From contig NC_019793.1 of the NCBI RefSeq assembly GCF_000317835.1, positions 1-64,000 on the forward strand: a stretch of 64,000 bases of DNA. The letters run 5' to 3'. Each line of letters begins with the position of its first letter. Within the stretch, counting starts at the first letter, position 1. Origin of the DNA: Deinococcus peraridilitoris DSM 19664 (GTDB lineage Bacteria; Deinococcota; Deinococci; Deinococcales; Deinococcaceae). The translations under genes were made by a program, and so were the position numbers. This document shows positions 40,218 to 49,069 of this stretch, piece by piece. The notes under the pieces are model-generated. The model did not search any database and was not told where the DNA came from. It saw only the letters and a program-made list of their open reading frames with translations.

Positions 40218-42745
40218 GGCGCCTCCCAGGAACACGCGCTGCGTGTGGCGTTCAAGGCGCTCACCGTGAGCTCGGAAGAAACTGCAGCACCCCGCAGTGT
40301 CGTGAGCGACACGTCGACGGCACGTGTCTCGCCGGGCAACAGTGAAAAACCGTTGTCACCGAAGGTCTCGCTCACGTCAGCGGGCGCTTCGAGGGTCACC
40401 CACGGTGCGACGTGCGCTCCCGCGTTGCGAATCAGCAGGCACGAACCGTCCTGCTCGGCGTGCAGCGTAACGGGGGGCAGGTGCAGCAAAGCGGCGAACG
40501 GTGTGTTCTGATCCGGAGCGATCCACTGCTCGCTGCGGGCCAGGAGCGAACCATCCAAACTGCGCAGTTCGGCGCGCAGCAGCGCGGGCTCCCCGGGCAC
40601 GCGAACATTGAGGTCATACGCTCCTTGTCCCCAGCGCACCCTGCGGCACTCGCGCTGCGACCCTGTGCCGTCCAGGCTGAACAGCGTCACGCTCAACTGG
40701 CCCTCGCCGTCCTGATCCGCGAGGATTTGTGGCCGCAACGCGAAGTGCCCGCGCGCGACCGGAGCGCTCAGGCCCAAGTGGATGGTTAGCGGTGCGTTCG
40801 CTTCACGGCAGCGGTAGTACGCCAGTTTGGGTTTCAGGTCGTAATCGATGACGCTGGTATTATGCGCGTTCGGCCAGGGTTCGTTGAGCTGCCAGACGAG
40901 TGCGAGGCTGCACTCGCCGCGGCGGGCCCGGTTCCAGAGGAGCGCGTGACGCAGCACGTCAGCCTGCGCCGCCTGCGTGAGCCGCACGTACCGGCCCAGG
41001 TCATCGACCCTCCCGAAGACTTCTTCGATGCGGTGACGCATCAGCCACCACTCTCCGTGATGCACCACCTGTGGATTGCGGTCGTCCATCGGCCAGACGG
41101 GACCGTCGGTCAGGTAGCGCTGCAGGGTAGCTTCGCGCGAAGCGGCCTGACAGCCAAATTCACTGTGCGCCAGAGCGCGGTTGAGCGTGTGAGGCCGGAA
41201 ACTGTCGAGTACGCCCCGGTAATGCCATGGGCCGTGCACGTCATGCAGTTCCTCCGGGTGGGTCAGCGCGACGTCTTCACGCAGGTCGTACTGCGGTCCG
41301 CTGGGTGAGGTGGGCAGAAAAGGACGCGTTGGATCGAGGGTGCCGATGAGCTCCCTGATGCGCGCGATGGTGGGGTCCGCTTCGCTGGCGGGACTGCGGT
41401 TCTGGTCGGTGAGTTCGTTGCCGGCCGTGTACAGGGCCACGCAGGGATGGTTGCGCAAAGTGCGGATCAAGGGCGGAAGGTCCCGTTCGAGCGCGGCCAG
41501 GAAGGCCGGATTACGCGGAGGGACGTTGTCGGTGCCGCTGGACGTCAGGGGCATGTCCTGCCAGATCAGCAGGCCAGCCTCATCGCAGGCGTCGAGCACG
41601 CTGCGCGGCGCGACCGGGCCGACGCCGTTGAAGCGCAGCAGGTTGGCGTGCGCGCCGGCAGCGTAGCTTATCAGGGCGCGTTCGCGCAGCGTGGTGTGGG
41701 CGCGTCCGGGAATCAGGTCTGTGGGAACCACGTTGAAACCCCGAGCGTACAGGGCGCGTCCGTTGACTTGCAGGGTGTAAGGGCGCGCTCCCCGAGCCCG
41801 CGACGCAGGGTTGTGCACGAGGCGGATGTGCCGAACGCCGAAGCGCCGCGCGACACCGGCGCTTCCGGGCAGGCTGGCACGCAGCGTGTAGAGGGGTTGC
41901 GCGCCGAGTCCGGCAGGCCACCAGAGCTGCGGGTGCGTCAGTTCGAACTGCACGGCGCGCTTCAGGGTGCGCGTCACTTCGCTGCGGCCATCCGGGTGGT
42001 GCAGCTCTACTGTCATGGGCGCGCTTGAGTCACTGTCCGACTCGAGTTCGATGTGCACCACGGCGTGCCTGTACCCCGCGTCGAGTTCTGCCCATGCGAA
42101 CACGTCGGTGAGGGCGCTTCCTGCGTCTCCTTCGAGGGAGACGTCACGCCACAAACCGACGTGCACCAGCCGGGTCGCGAAGTCCCACCAGTATCCGTAG
42201 CGGGCCTTCAGGGTGGACGTCAGACTGGTGCGGCCGAGTTGTCCTGCTTCTCGTGGCGCCTCGGGCAGGACCACCACCAGCAGGTGGGTTTCGTTGCGCT
42301 CAAGGCTGCTCACGTCAAACCGCACGGGCGTGTGCGTACCGCCGAGCGGACCGAGGTGCTCACCGTTGAGGTACACCTCACCGCCGTGATCCGCTCCATC
42401 AAAGCATAACCGCAGCCGCGCGCAGGGCGGCACGCTGACCCGAAACGTCCGCCGGTACACCCATTGCCGCTCGCTCACCCATTCGGCGCTGAGGCTCGCG
42501 AGGCCTTCGTTGGGGTCGCGCACCAGCCCGGCACGGATCAGATCGTCATGAACGCTCCCCGGCACGCGCGCCTCGATCCACGAGGTGCGGGCGAAAGCGC
42601 CGATCTCCTGCTGCAGTTCGGCGTGCAGACGCCGGAAACGCCACGCTTCGCTGACGGAGGACGTGAGTTGCCACGCGCCCCCGAGGTCCTGCCGGTAAGG
42701 GCTCGGCGCGCTGCGGTTGACTCGGGCCGGGTCGTGGTGAGGCAT
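40214..42745 (-). CDS. GH2 family glycosidase, beta-mannosidase-like
   Basis: The 843 residues follow the GH2 plan: sugar-binding jelly roll (ARVPGSVHDDLIRAGL, typical of beta-mannosidases), immunoglobulin-like middle, then a TIM barrel with acid/base Glu in LYTAGNELTDQNR near 443 and nucleophile Glu in ALAHSEFGCQA near 527. WQDMPLTSS and the VPGSVH motif favour beta-mannosidase over galactosidase. No signal peptide. It would cleave the core Man-beta-GlcNAc link of N-glycans. ATG begins 4 bases after the aldolase stop, with no clear ribosome site, so it depends on coupling. Confidence 0.88.
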   Translation of the reverse strand: MPHHDPARVNRSAPSPYRQDLGGAWQLTSSVSEAWRFRRLHAELQQEIGAFARTSWIEARVPGSVHDDLIRAGLVRDPNEGLASLSAEWVSERQWVYRRTFRVSVPPCARLRLCFDGADHGGEVYLNGEHLGPLGGTHTPVRFDVSSLERNETHLLVVVLPEAPREAGQLGRTSLTSTLKARYGYWWDFATRLVHVGLWRDVSLEGDAGSALTDVFAWAELDAGYRHAVVHIELESDSDSSAPMTVELHHPDGRSEVTRTLKRAVQFELTHPQLWWPAGLGAQPLYTLRASLPGSAGVARRFGVRHIRLVHNPASRARGARPYTLQVNGRALYARGFNVVPTDLIPGRAHTTLRERALISYAAGAHANLLRFNGVGPVAPRSVLDACDEAGLLIWQDMPLTSSGTDNVPPRNPAFLAALERDLPPLIRTLRNHPCVALYTAGNELTDQNRSPASEADPTIARIRELIGTLDPTRPFLPTSPSGPQYDLREDVALTHPEELHDVHGPWHYRGVLDSFRPHTLNRALAHSEFGCQAASREATLQRYLTDGPVWPMDDRNPQVVHHGEWWLMRHRIEEVFGRVDDLGRYVRLTQAAQADVLRHALLWNRARRGECSLALVWQLNEPWPNAHNTSVIDYDLKPKLAYYRCREANAPLTIHLGLSAPVARGHFALRPQILADQDGEGQLSVTLFSLDGTGSQRECRRVRWGQGAYDLNVRVPGEPALLRAELRSLDGSLLARSEQWIAPDQNTPFAALLHLPPVTLHAEQDGSCLLIRNAGAHVAPWVTLEAPADVSETFGDNGFSLLPGETRAVDVSLTTLRGAAVSSELTVSALNATRSACSWEAP

Positions 42746-42749
42746 GGGG

Positions 42750-43670
42750 TTACGTGCGGGCGGGTGGGCAGGCTTGCGCGCGGCCCGCCGAACGCACGAA
42801 GTTCTGAATCTTGTCGCGCGCTTCGTCTTTCACGGCGTTCAGTCCTGCCGCCAGCAAATCCGGCTCCAGCTGGTCGAGGTCCGCGCTGGTCATGCGTTTC
42901 AGGCCTCCCATGGCGCTGAGCATGGCGTTTTCGAGGTCCGTGGCGATGTTCATCTTGCTGATACCCCCGCCGGGCAGTTCTATGGCGCGGTGGACGGTTT
43001 CGGCAGGCAGACCGCTCCCGCCGTGCAGGACGAGCGGGGTCTCGGGCAGCAGGCGGCGGATGGCCGCGAGGCGTTCGAAATCGATTTTGGGATTCTGGAC
43101 GGGATACACACCGTGGGCGGTGCCGATCGACACGGCCAGGACGTCACAACCAGAACGCTCGACGAACTCCTGGGCTTCTTCGGGAACGGTATAGAGCGCT
43201 TCGTCGCCGTCGGTTTCCATCTGGTCGGTGGTCGTGAGCTTGCCGAGTTCGGCTTCGACACTGACGTTGTGGGCGTGCGCGAATTCAACCACCCGGCGGG
43301 TCTGCCGGATGTTTTCTTCGAAGTCCTGCGCGCTCGCGTCGATCATGACGCTCGAGAACCCCGCCTCGATGGCGGCGCGGATCACCTCGAAGTCCCAGCT
43401 GTGGTCGAGATGCAGGCACAAGGGCACGTCGGAGCGGAGTTCGCGCGCGGCTTCTTCGACGGCGTCACGAAAATCACGTGGGCTCAGGCCGAACCAGCCG
43501 AGTTCCCGCTGGCTGATTTCGACGATGACCGGACTGCGCAGTTCCACCGCGGCCTGCAGGACCGGTTTGACGCACGCACGGTAACGGGCGCTGAAGGCCG
43601 CGACGGCGTACCCGTGGCGCTGTGCGGGTAGCAAAAGTTCAGTGAGCGTAAGGGCCTGAGGGAGTTTCAT
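42750..43670 (-). CDS. Class II fructose/tagatose-bisphosphate aldolase family protein
   Basis: A zinc-dependent aldolase of 306 residues of the GatY/KbaY/Fba type. Zinc ligands are visible in LCLHLDHSWDFE near 86, VEAELGKL near 140, IGTAHGVYP near 185 and LHGGSGLPAE near 215. SKMNIATDLENA follows with the phosphate loop. The substrate is likely a 1,6-bisphosphate or a related sugar phosphate made by the operon kinase. It overlaps the racemase-like gene by 4 bases and lies 4 bases before GH2. Confidence 0.87.
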   Translation of the reverse strand: MKLPQALTLTELLLPAQRHGYAVAAFSARYRACVKPVLQAAVELRSPVIVEISQRELGWFGLSPRDFRDAVEEAARELRSDVPLCLHLDHSWDFEVIRAAIEAGFSSVMIDASAQDFEENIRQTRRVVEFAHAHNVSVEAELGKLTTTDQMETDGDEALYTVPEEAQEFVERSGCDVLAVSIGTAHGVYPVQNPKIDFERLAAIRRLLPETPLVLHGGSGLPAETVHRAIELPGGGISKMNIATDLENAMLSAMGGLKRMTSADLDQLEPDLLAAGLNAVKDEARDKIQNFVRSAGRAQACPPART

Positions 43671-44317
43671 GACAAGACCTCCAGGGCGCGGGCGAGACCG
43701 CTTTCCGGGCTGCTGAGAATGGGCGTGCGAATGTTGCCCAGACCGGGAATCAGGCGGGCCATGCTGGCCTGAGCGAGTACCACCACATCCGAGCGTTCCG
43801 CAAGGTCACGCAGGGCCTCGGTGACCAGCCGGTCATGCTGTTCGCCGTGGCCTTGCAGCAGGGCGTCGTAAGCGCCGTCCACCAGCCTTCGTTCGAGGTG
43901 CACGGCGCGAGCGGCGTGTGCAGCGGCGCGTTCGATGAGCCGCGCGGTGGGTTCGAGGGTGCTCCCGACCGTGGCGATCACCCCGATACGCTCTCCCCTC
44001 CGTACGGCGTCCTGCGCCATCGGCTCGTCGATGCGCAGAAACGGCACGCCCAGCTCAGCGCGCAGCGTTTCGACACTCTCGCCCACCGAGGAGCAACAGC
44101 ACATCACCGCGTCCGCGCCGGCCTGGACGGCCGCCCCCGCGTAGCTGCGCAGGCGCTCGGTGACTTGCGGCGTAGGGTGACCGGCCTGCATCACGTCGGG
44201 CAGCAGGCTGTCGTCGAGCACATTGATGACGCGTACCCCCGGAGCGAGTTGATTCGTGAGGGCTTTCATCGACGTGACGGTGACGGGTGTGGTGTGAATG
44301 AGCGCCAGCGTTTTCAT
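43667..44317 (-). CDS. Asp/Glu/hydantoin racemase-superfamily protein
   Basis: The 216 residues have the two-lobed racemase fold. The first catalytic Cys region is present as MCCCSSVGE near 75. The second lobe reads VVVLAQASMARLI near 180, with Ala-Ser where two-base racemases have the second Cys. A conventional cofactor-independent racemase needs both, so a one-base isomerase, lyase or other reaction is more likely. Relatives with LAQ-S-MARL at this place are common beside sugar genes. It sits between GH38 and the aldolase with 4-base overlaps on both sides. Confidence 0.78.
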   Translation of the reverse strand: MKTLALIHTTPVTVTSMKALTNQLAPGVRVINVLDDSLLPDVMQAGHPTPQVTERLRSYAGAAVQAGADAVMCCCSSVGESVETLRAELGVPFLRIDEPMAQDAVRRGERIGVIATVGSTLEPTARLIERAAAHAARAVHLERRLVDGAYDALLQGHGEQHDRLVTEALRDLAERSDVVVLAQASMARLIPGLGNIRTPILSSPESGLARALEVLS

Positions 44318-47178
44318 GTCGTTCCTTCCTGATGGTCAGCGGGAGTCACGCGAAAGGCAAGCGTGACGATTTCCCAGGGCTGTACCCTGAGGCTCGCGGT
44401 GTCATTCTCGACGTCCAGGGGCGAGAGGTGCTCCTCGCGCAGGTTCACGCGTTCGGCAAGGGTGACCTGGCGGGCAATCCGTACACTGACGTCCTGTGGC
44501 TGGGGCGTCTGGTTCACGAAACGGATGATCAGGCGCCCATGGTCTTCCGCGCGCTTGATGGCGGTGACCAGCACACGACCCGTGACGCGCACGAGCTGAC
44601 CCAGCGGCGGGAGGGAAGCGCTGAGCGTCCGGTGGCGGTTGCGCAGCGGCACCACCTGGCTCGTGCGCGTCGCGGCGTGCAGTGGCGCGTTGAAGTCATG
44701 TGCGTCACGCCACACGTCGGCCTGGTCCCAACTGCCAGCATGCGGCACAAGGCTGTACTCGGCCTCAACCGGGCCGAGCATCTGGGCTTCCGGGGTGGCG
44801 ATGGTGGGTCCGGCACCCCCGACACGCGTCAGGAAGTCCGCGCGCGAAAGCCAGCCCACGGCGCGCAGCACGGTCAGGCAGAGGGAGCCGTCCTCGCGGG
44901 CGCTGAATTCCGGCAAGCCACGGTTGAGGACACTCAGGCCGCGCGCGCCGTCCGTGACGCTCACAAAGTGCAGCTGAGGGTGTTCGTGTACGGCCGGCTC
45001 GCTGCTGCCACGCTGGTCGTCTGGCAGCCGCACGGGGCGCTCGACGACGCCGTACTGGGTCTCGGCACTCGAATGCGTGATGGGGGCGCCCAGCGGAAAT
45101 CGGGCGCGCAGGCGGTGATCACGGGCGGGATTGTCGAAGTGGGTGCGGATGTCCACGCGCTTCACGCCGGCGTGCAGAGTGATGTCGCTGTGCAGCGTGA
45201 ACGGCACGTGCCGGGCACTGCGACTCTGGCGGTCGTCGCTGAGCCCTTCGGGCAGACTCCACGCCCAGGTGACACGCAGGGTCGCGCGCGCGGGACCGAC
45301 CTCCTGCCAGGCATGCCGGGCTTCCAGGCACTCGGTGCTGAACACCTGATCCCCGAGCGGCCAGGCGTAGTTGTAGCTGTCACCGTTGTCACCCCCGTCG
45401 TCAAAGCTGTTGAGATTCGGGTAGGTCAGAAGGGTGGTTTTGTCGAGCAGCTCCAAACTACCGTTGGTCCCGACCGTAACGCGCAACAAGGCGTTCTCGA
45501 GAACGCCGGGACCGACGGCGAGGTCGCTGACTGCCAGGTCACCTTTGTTCAGCGCGACGTTTCCGAGCACCTGGTAAGGCACGGCGAGGTCATGCCGGGC
45601 GGGCGAGGAGCGGGGCCGCAGGGCGTACGCGCGGTATCCGATTCCGGGTACGTCCCTTGCGACGAAGCCCACTTCGCAAAACTGGTCCTCGTCGTGCGCG
45701 CCGTGGCCGCTGACGCCCAGCCAACTGAAGGCTTCGGCTTTTTCGGTCGAACTGCGAACCGTGCGCACCTGAAACGGCAGGGTCTGGCCCTCATGATCGA
45801 TGAGTTCCCAGCCCTCCGGGTGAATGTCCAGAAAAACGTTCATCAGCAGGCGGACTTCGTCGGTGCGCGCCCAGTTGAGCGGATTGAAGACCGTAAAAAC
45901 GTGCCCGTCCGGGGCAAAACTCGCATCGACCCGGCTGGTGATGGAAGCGTGCGCGTCTTCGCTGAGGAGGTCAGCCATCTGCTGGGCTTCGTCGAAACGG
46001 GTGAGCATCTCGCGGTGCACCTGATCGATCGAGCAGCCGCAGATGCTGTCATGCGGATGGTTTTCGATGAGGCGTTCCCAGGCGTTCCAGAGGTACTGGT
46101 GTTCGTAGGCTTCTCCCAGCAGCCAGTGCAGGGCCTGCAGGGGTTCGGCAAAACGCTCGAGGGCGCTTTGCGCGCGGACGTTGCGCTGCTTGAGGTACAG
46201 CCGGGCGCTCAGCACGCCGGGCAGCAGGTGCGCCTTGCGCCCGAACGCCCGCCCTTCGCCCTGCCAGACGACCTGCACGCGTTCCTGCTGGCGACGGACG
46301 TCACGTACGAAGGCGTCGAGTGAGCTGATCTGGTAATGCACGCCTTCCTGCGCGAGGACCTCGTTGATCGAGGTCAGGACCGTGGGCAAATTCGGATCGA
46401 CGTTCAGGTGGTCGCCGCCCAGCGGTTCGAGCAACGCGTCCGTGGCGGCGTAGCTGGCGAGGTAACGGCTGGCGCGCCGGGCCCGGCCCACCGTCTGATC
46501 AGTGGACGTAGGATCTCCTGACAGGGTGAAATGACTGCGGTAATACTCCAGCGGAAGGAAGACACCGAGCACGCGGCTGCCGTTCAGGGCTTCCCACCAG
46601 AATTCGCTTTGCACCTCGGCGGGAAAGCGTTCGTCACGCGCCCGGGGGTACAGGTAGCAGTTCCGGCTGACTTCCGCTTCCCCGGAATTCCCGCCGACCG
46701 GTGGCCCACCGAAACCACGCCACACGACGGCGCTGTCAATGCCGAAACCGGCCAGGAGCTGCGGCATCTGCGCGATGTGCCCGAACTGGTCGGGCAGGTA
46801 TCCGACGCGGCTGAGTGGCACGCCCAGCGCACGCGCGGTGCGTTCGCCCAGCCAGAGGTTGCGGATGGTGGCTTCGCCGCTCACCAGAAATTCGTCCGGC
46901 AGGATGTGCCAGGGCCCCACGAACAGCCGCTCGGCGCGAATGAGGGCGCCCAGTTCCGCCTGACGTTCCGGTCGGATGTGCAGGTAGTCTTTCAGGACGA
47001 TAGTCTGGCCGTCCAGCACGAAGCAGCTCAGTTTCTCGTCGGCGCCGAGTGCGTCGAGGACCGCATCGATGGTGTGCACGAGGCGGAAGCGGAAGCGTTC
47101 GCGGGTCGCCCACCATTCCCGGTCCCAGTGGGTGTGGTGGTAGAGGTGCACCGTGCGTGGCGTGGCAGGGCGGGTCAC
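44314..47178 (-). CDS. GH38 alpha-mannosidase
   Basis: The 954 residues begin with the zinc motif HHTHWDREWW near 14 and carry the nucleophile Asp in GYLPDQFGHIAQMPQLL near 128 and the last zinc ligand in ENHPHDSICGCSID near 385. The C-terminal beta domains are complete. Overall it resembles the MngB/mannosylglycerate-hydrolase side of GH38, but linkage and substrate are open. It is cytoplasmic. It overlaps the upstream clan GH-D gene and the downstream racemase gene by 4 bases each. Confidence 0.9.
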   Translation of the reverse strand: MTRPATPRTVHLYHHTHWDREWWATRERFRFRLVHTIDAVLDALGADEKLSCFVLDGQTIVLKDYLHIRPERQAELGALIRAERLFVGPWHILPDEFLVSGEATIRNLWLGERTARALGVPLSRVGYLPDQFGHIAQMPQLLAGFGIDSAVVWRGFGGPPVGGNSGEAEVSRNCYLYPRARDERFPAEVQSEFWWEALNGSRVLGVFLPLEYYRSHFTLSGDPTSTDQTVGRARRASRYLASYAATDALLEPLGGDHLNVDPNLPTVLTSINEVLAQEGVHYQISSLDAFVRDVRRQQERVQVVWQGEGRAFGRKAHLLPGVLSARLYLKQRNVRAQSALERFAEPLQALHWLLGEAYEHQYLWNAWERLIENHPHDSICGCSIDQVHREMLTRFDEAQQMADLLSEDAHASITSRVDASFAPDGHVFTVFNPLNWARTDEVRLLMNVFLDIHPEGWELIDHEGQTLPFQVRTVRSSTEKAEAFSWLGVSGHGAHDEDQFCEVGFVARDVPGIGYRAYALRPRSSPARHDLAVPYQVLGNVALNKGDLAVSDLAVGPGVLENALLRVTVGTNGSLELLDKTTLLTYPNLNSFDDGGDNGDSYNYAWPLGDQVFSTECLEARHAWQEVGPARATLRVTWAWSLPEGLSDDRQSRSARHVPFTLHSDITLHAGVKRVDIRTHFDNPARDHRLRARFPLGAPITHSSAETQYGVVERPVRLPDDQRGSSEPAVHEHPQLHFVSVTDGARGLSVLNRGLPEFSAREDGSLCLTVLRAVGWLSRADFLTRVGGAGPTIATPEAQMLGPVEAEYSLVPHAGSWDQADVWRDAHDFNAPLHAATRTSQVVPLRNRHRTLSASLPPLGQLVRVTGRVLVTAIKRAEDHGRLIIRFVNQTPQPQDVSVRIARQVTLAERVNLREEHLSPLDVENDTASLRVQPWEIVTLAFRVTPADHQEGTT

Positions 47179-48989
47179 GGTTTCCTCTTTGCCTGCGCGT
47201 AGCGTTGCCAGGTGTCGCGCACGAGGTCGTAGTCTGCAGCAGTGAACGCCTGACCGTCACCGTCGGTGTGCGTGACAAAGTAGAGACTGGGAATGCCCAG
47301 TTCGGGCTGCAGGCGGGTGTACGCACGCCAGGCGGTGAGGCTCGGCATGGGCCAGTTGTCCGTGTCGATCAGGTGACGTGGCAGGGCAGCGCGGGTCACG
47401 CGCGCGCGGTGCGTCATCTGTTCGTTGACGTCAGCGCCGGTGTTGACGTCGTTCAGGCGGATCATGTCGGTGACGTTCCCGAAGACCGGGTGGGGCGTGT
47501 GGGTCATGACGAGCGCGTCGCTTTTGCAGCGTTTGGCTTCGTCGTGCAGGATCCACAGCAGCCGGTGCAGCAGGTGCAGGCCCCAGGCGCTTCCGGCGCG
47601 TCTGAGACCGGGTCCGCTGGGCGTGCGGGCGCTGAAATCGACTTTGAAGCCGTCGGCTCCGTATTCGAGCAGCATGCGCCGAACGGCGCCGCGCAGGATG
47701 GCTTCGTAGCTGGGACTGGTGGGATCGGCGGTGACGCGTTCACCGAGGTCGTCGAGGATACAGGCGTCGTCCGGCAGACCCTCGGCGTCCCAGGCTTTCC
47801 ACCACAGCAGCACCCGCTGCCCGCGCCGGTGGGCACGTGCGATCCAGCCTTCCAGGTCAGGCCATTTGTGACGGTCGACTTCGCTCGTTCCATACGAGGC
47901 GCACCATTTGTCGTCGAGCACCAGGATGCCCGGCTGCAGGTCGTGCGCGTCGAGGGTGTCCAGAAAGGCGTCGTAATTCTGCTGGGTGCAGTGGTCGGGA
48001 GCGCGCCCGCCGTGCTCGCGCGCCAGGTGACACTGGGCGCCCCAGCCACACTGGATCGGGGTGGACCACCATTCGGGCTGGGGTTGCGGCGCGTGCGCCG
48101 TGATGTGCAGTTCGGCGTGCCGGGCACTGTTTTGCGCGATAGCTTCATACGGATCGTCGCTGAACGTCAGGCGCAGGGTGGGGCTGCGGAAGTGCCCGTC
48201 GACCTCAGTCTGTCCTTCGTAGCTGAGGCGGAAGCTGAAAGCGCCCTCCAAGGCGTCGTAATGAAAAGCGGTGAAGTTGAGCTCCTCGACGGGCGCGACG
48301 ATAGAAGCGCCCAGCCAGCGCGAAGACAGCGGCTGCCCCTCGGCGCCGTCTTCGTCCGGGCTTCCACCCTGATCGGCGCCGAGGGCGAGCTGGCCTGCAG
48401 GGTGTTGCTGCGAAAAAGCGTAGACGAGCGGCGCGGGGGTGAAGAACCAGTGCCCTTTGCCGGGCAGGCTGGTTCCCATCACGTCGATGGCGCTGGACTG
48501 CCCGGCGGGAACAAGGCGCTGCTCGCGGGCGTAGGGCTCGGGATTGAAGGCGTGCGTGAAGCCGGCGCCACTGGAAAAAAAGCCGCTGCCCCAGCGCTGA
48601 TGGCCGCTGTAGTACCCGCCGAAGAGGTGAACGTCGGTCAGCCAGGCCGAGCCGGAAACCTCGACGAACGTGTCGATGCCGCCCGGGTCACAGCGCAGCA
48701 CCAGCGTTTTGTGCTGCCAGATCCCGCCTTCGAGAGAGAAGCGCACGGTGACGGTCTGGCCGTCGTGCTCGATTTCAGGAGGCCGCAGGCGCGCGGTGCG
48801 GTCGAGTCCTGCGGTGGTGTGGAGGCTGGGCGCCAGGAAGAGTTCGCTGTAGAGCCTCCCTGCGGAATCGCTGAGCCGCGCGTAAGGTCGCTCGTGGTGG
48901 TAGCTGAGCTGGTAGTGGGGCGAGTGGATCTGCAGACCGTGCCCCTGGTGCTCGACGTGCATGGGCGCTGAAGTGGAGGTGGTGTGCAT
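47175..48989 (-). CDS. Clan GH-D/GH31-like alpha-glycosidase, first operon gene
   Basis: The 604 residues start with a large beta-sandwich (about 1-290), followed by a TIM barrel with ILVLDDKWCASYGTSE near 355, VLLWWKAWDAEG near 395 and the nucleophile-type KVDFSA near 449. MTHTPHP and IRLNDVNTG follow. The plan fits GH36/GH31-like retaining alpha-glycosidases (galactosidase, glucosidase or N-acetylgalactosaminidase). I cannot pick one. AGAGG lies before ATG 48989, and ATG 48962 is an alternative. It is the promoter-proximal gene of the 20-kb operon. Confidence 0.75.
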   Translation of the reverse strand: MHTTSTSAPMHVEHQGHGLQIHSPHYQLSYHHERPYARLSDSAGRLYSELFLAPSLHTTAGLDRTARLRPPEIEHDGQTVTVRFSLEGGIWQHKTLVLRCDPGGIDTFVEVSGSAWLTDVHLFGGYYSGHQRWGSGFFSSGAGFTHAFNPEPYAREQRLVPAGQSSAIDVMGTSLPGKGHWFFTPAPLVYAFSQQHPAGQLALGADQGGSPDEDGAEGQPLSSRWLGASIVAPVEELNFTAFHYDALEGAFSFRLSYEGQTEVDGHFRSPTLRLTFSDDPYEAIAQNSARHAELHITAHAPQPQPEWWSTPIQCGWGAQCHLAREHGGRAPDHCTQQNYDAFLDTLDAHDLQPGILVLDDKWCASYGTSEVDRHKWPDLEGWIARAHRRGQRVLLWWKAWDAEGLPDDACILDDLGERVTADPTSPSYEAILRGAVRRMLLEYGADGFKVDFSARTPSGPGLRRAGSAWGLHLLHRLLWILHDEAKRCKSDALVMTHTPHPVFGNVTDMIRLNDVNTGADVNEQMTHRARVTRAALPRHLIDTDNWPMPSLTAWRAYTRLQPELGIPSLYFVTHTDGDGQAFTAADYDLVRDTWQRYAQAKRKP

Positions 48990-49028
48990 GGGGACCTCTT
49001 GTGTTGGCTTCGTTCAAACACTACCCTA

Positions 49029-49049
49029 TTTCTTAAATATTTTAAATAA
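49029..49049. promoter_or_regulatory. 21-bp AT-rich operator, site 2
   Basis: Left half TTTCTTAAAT, centre A, right half TTTTAAATAA. It lies between the 20-kb minus-strand operon and the divergent GH38-GH4 genes, so one bound dimer could control both. A possible minus-strand promoter, TTTAAA-17-TAGTGT, overlaps its right half. GC content around it is far higher. Confidence 0.65.
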
Positions 49050-49069
49050 CACGCGCGCCAGGAGAAGCG

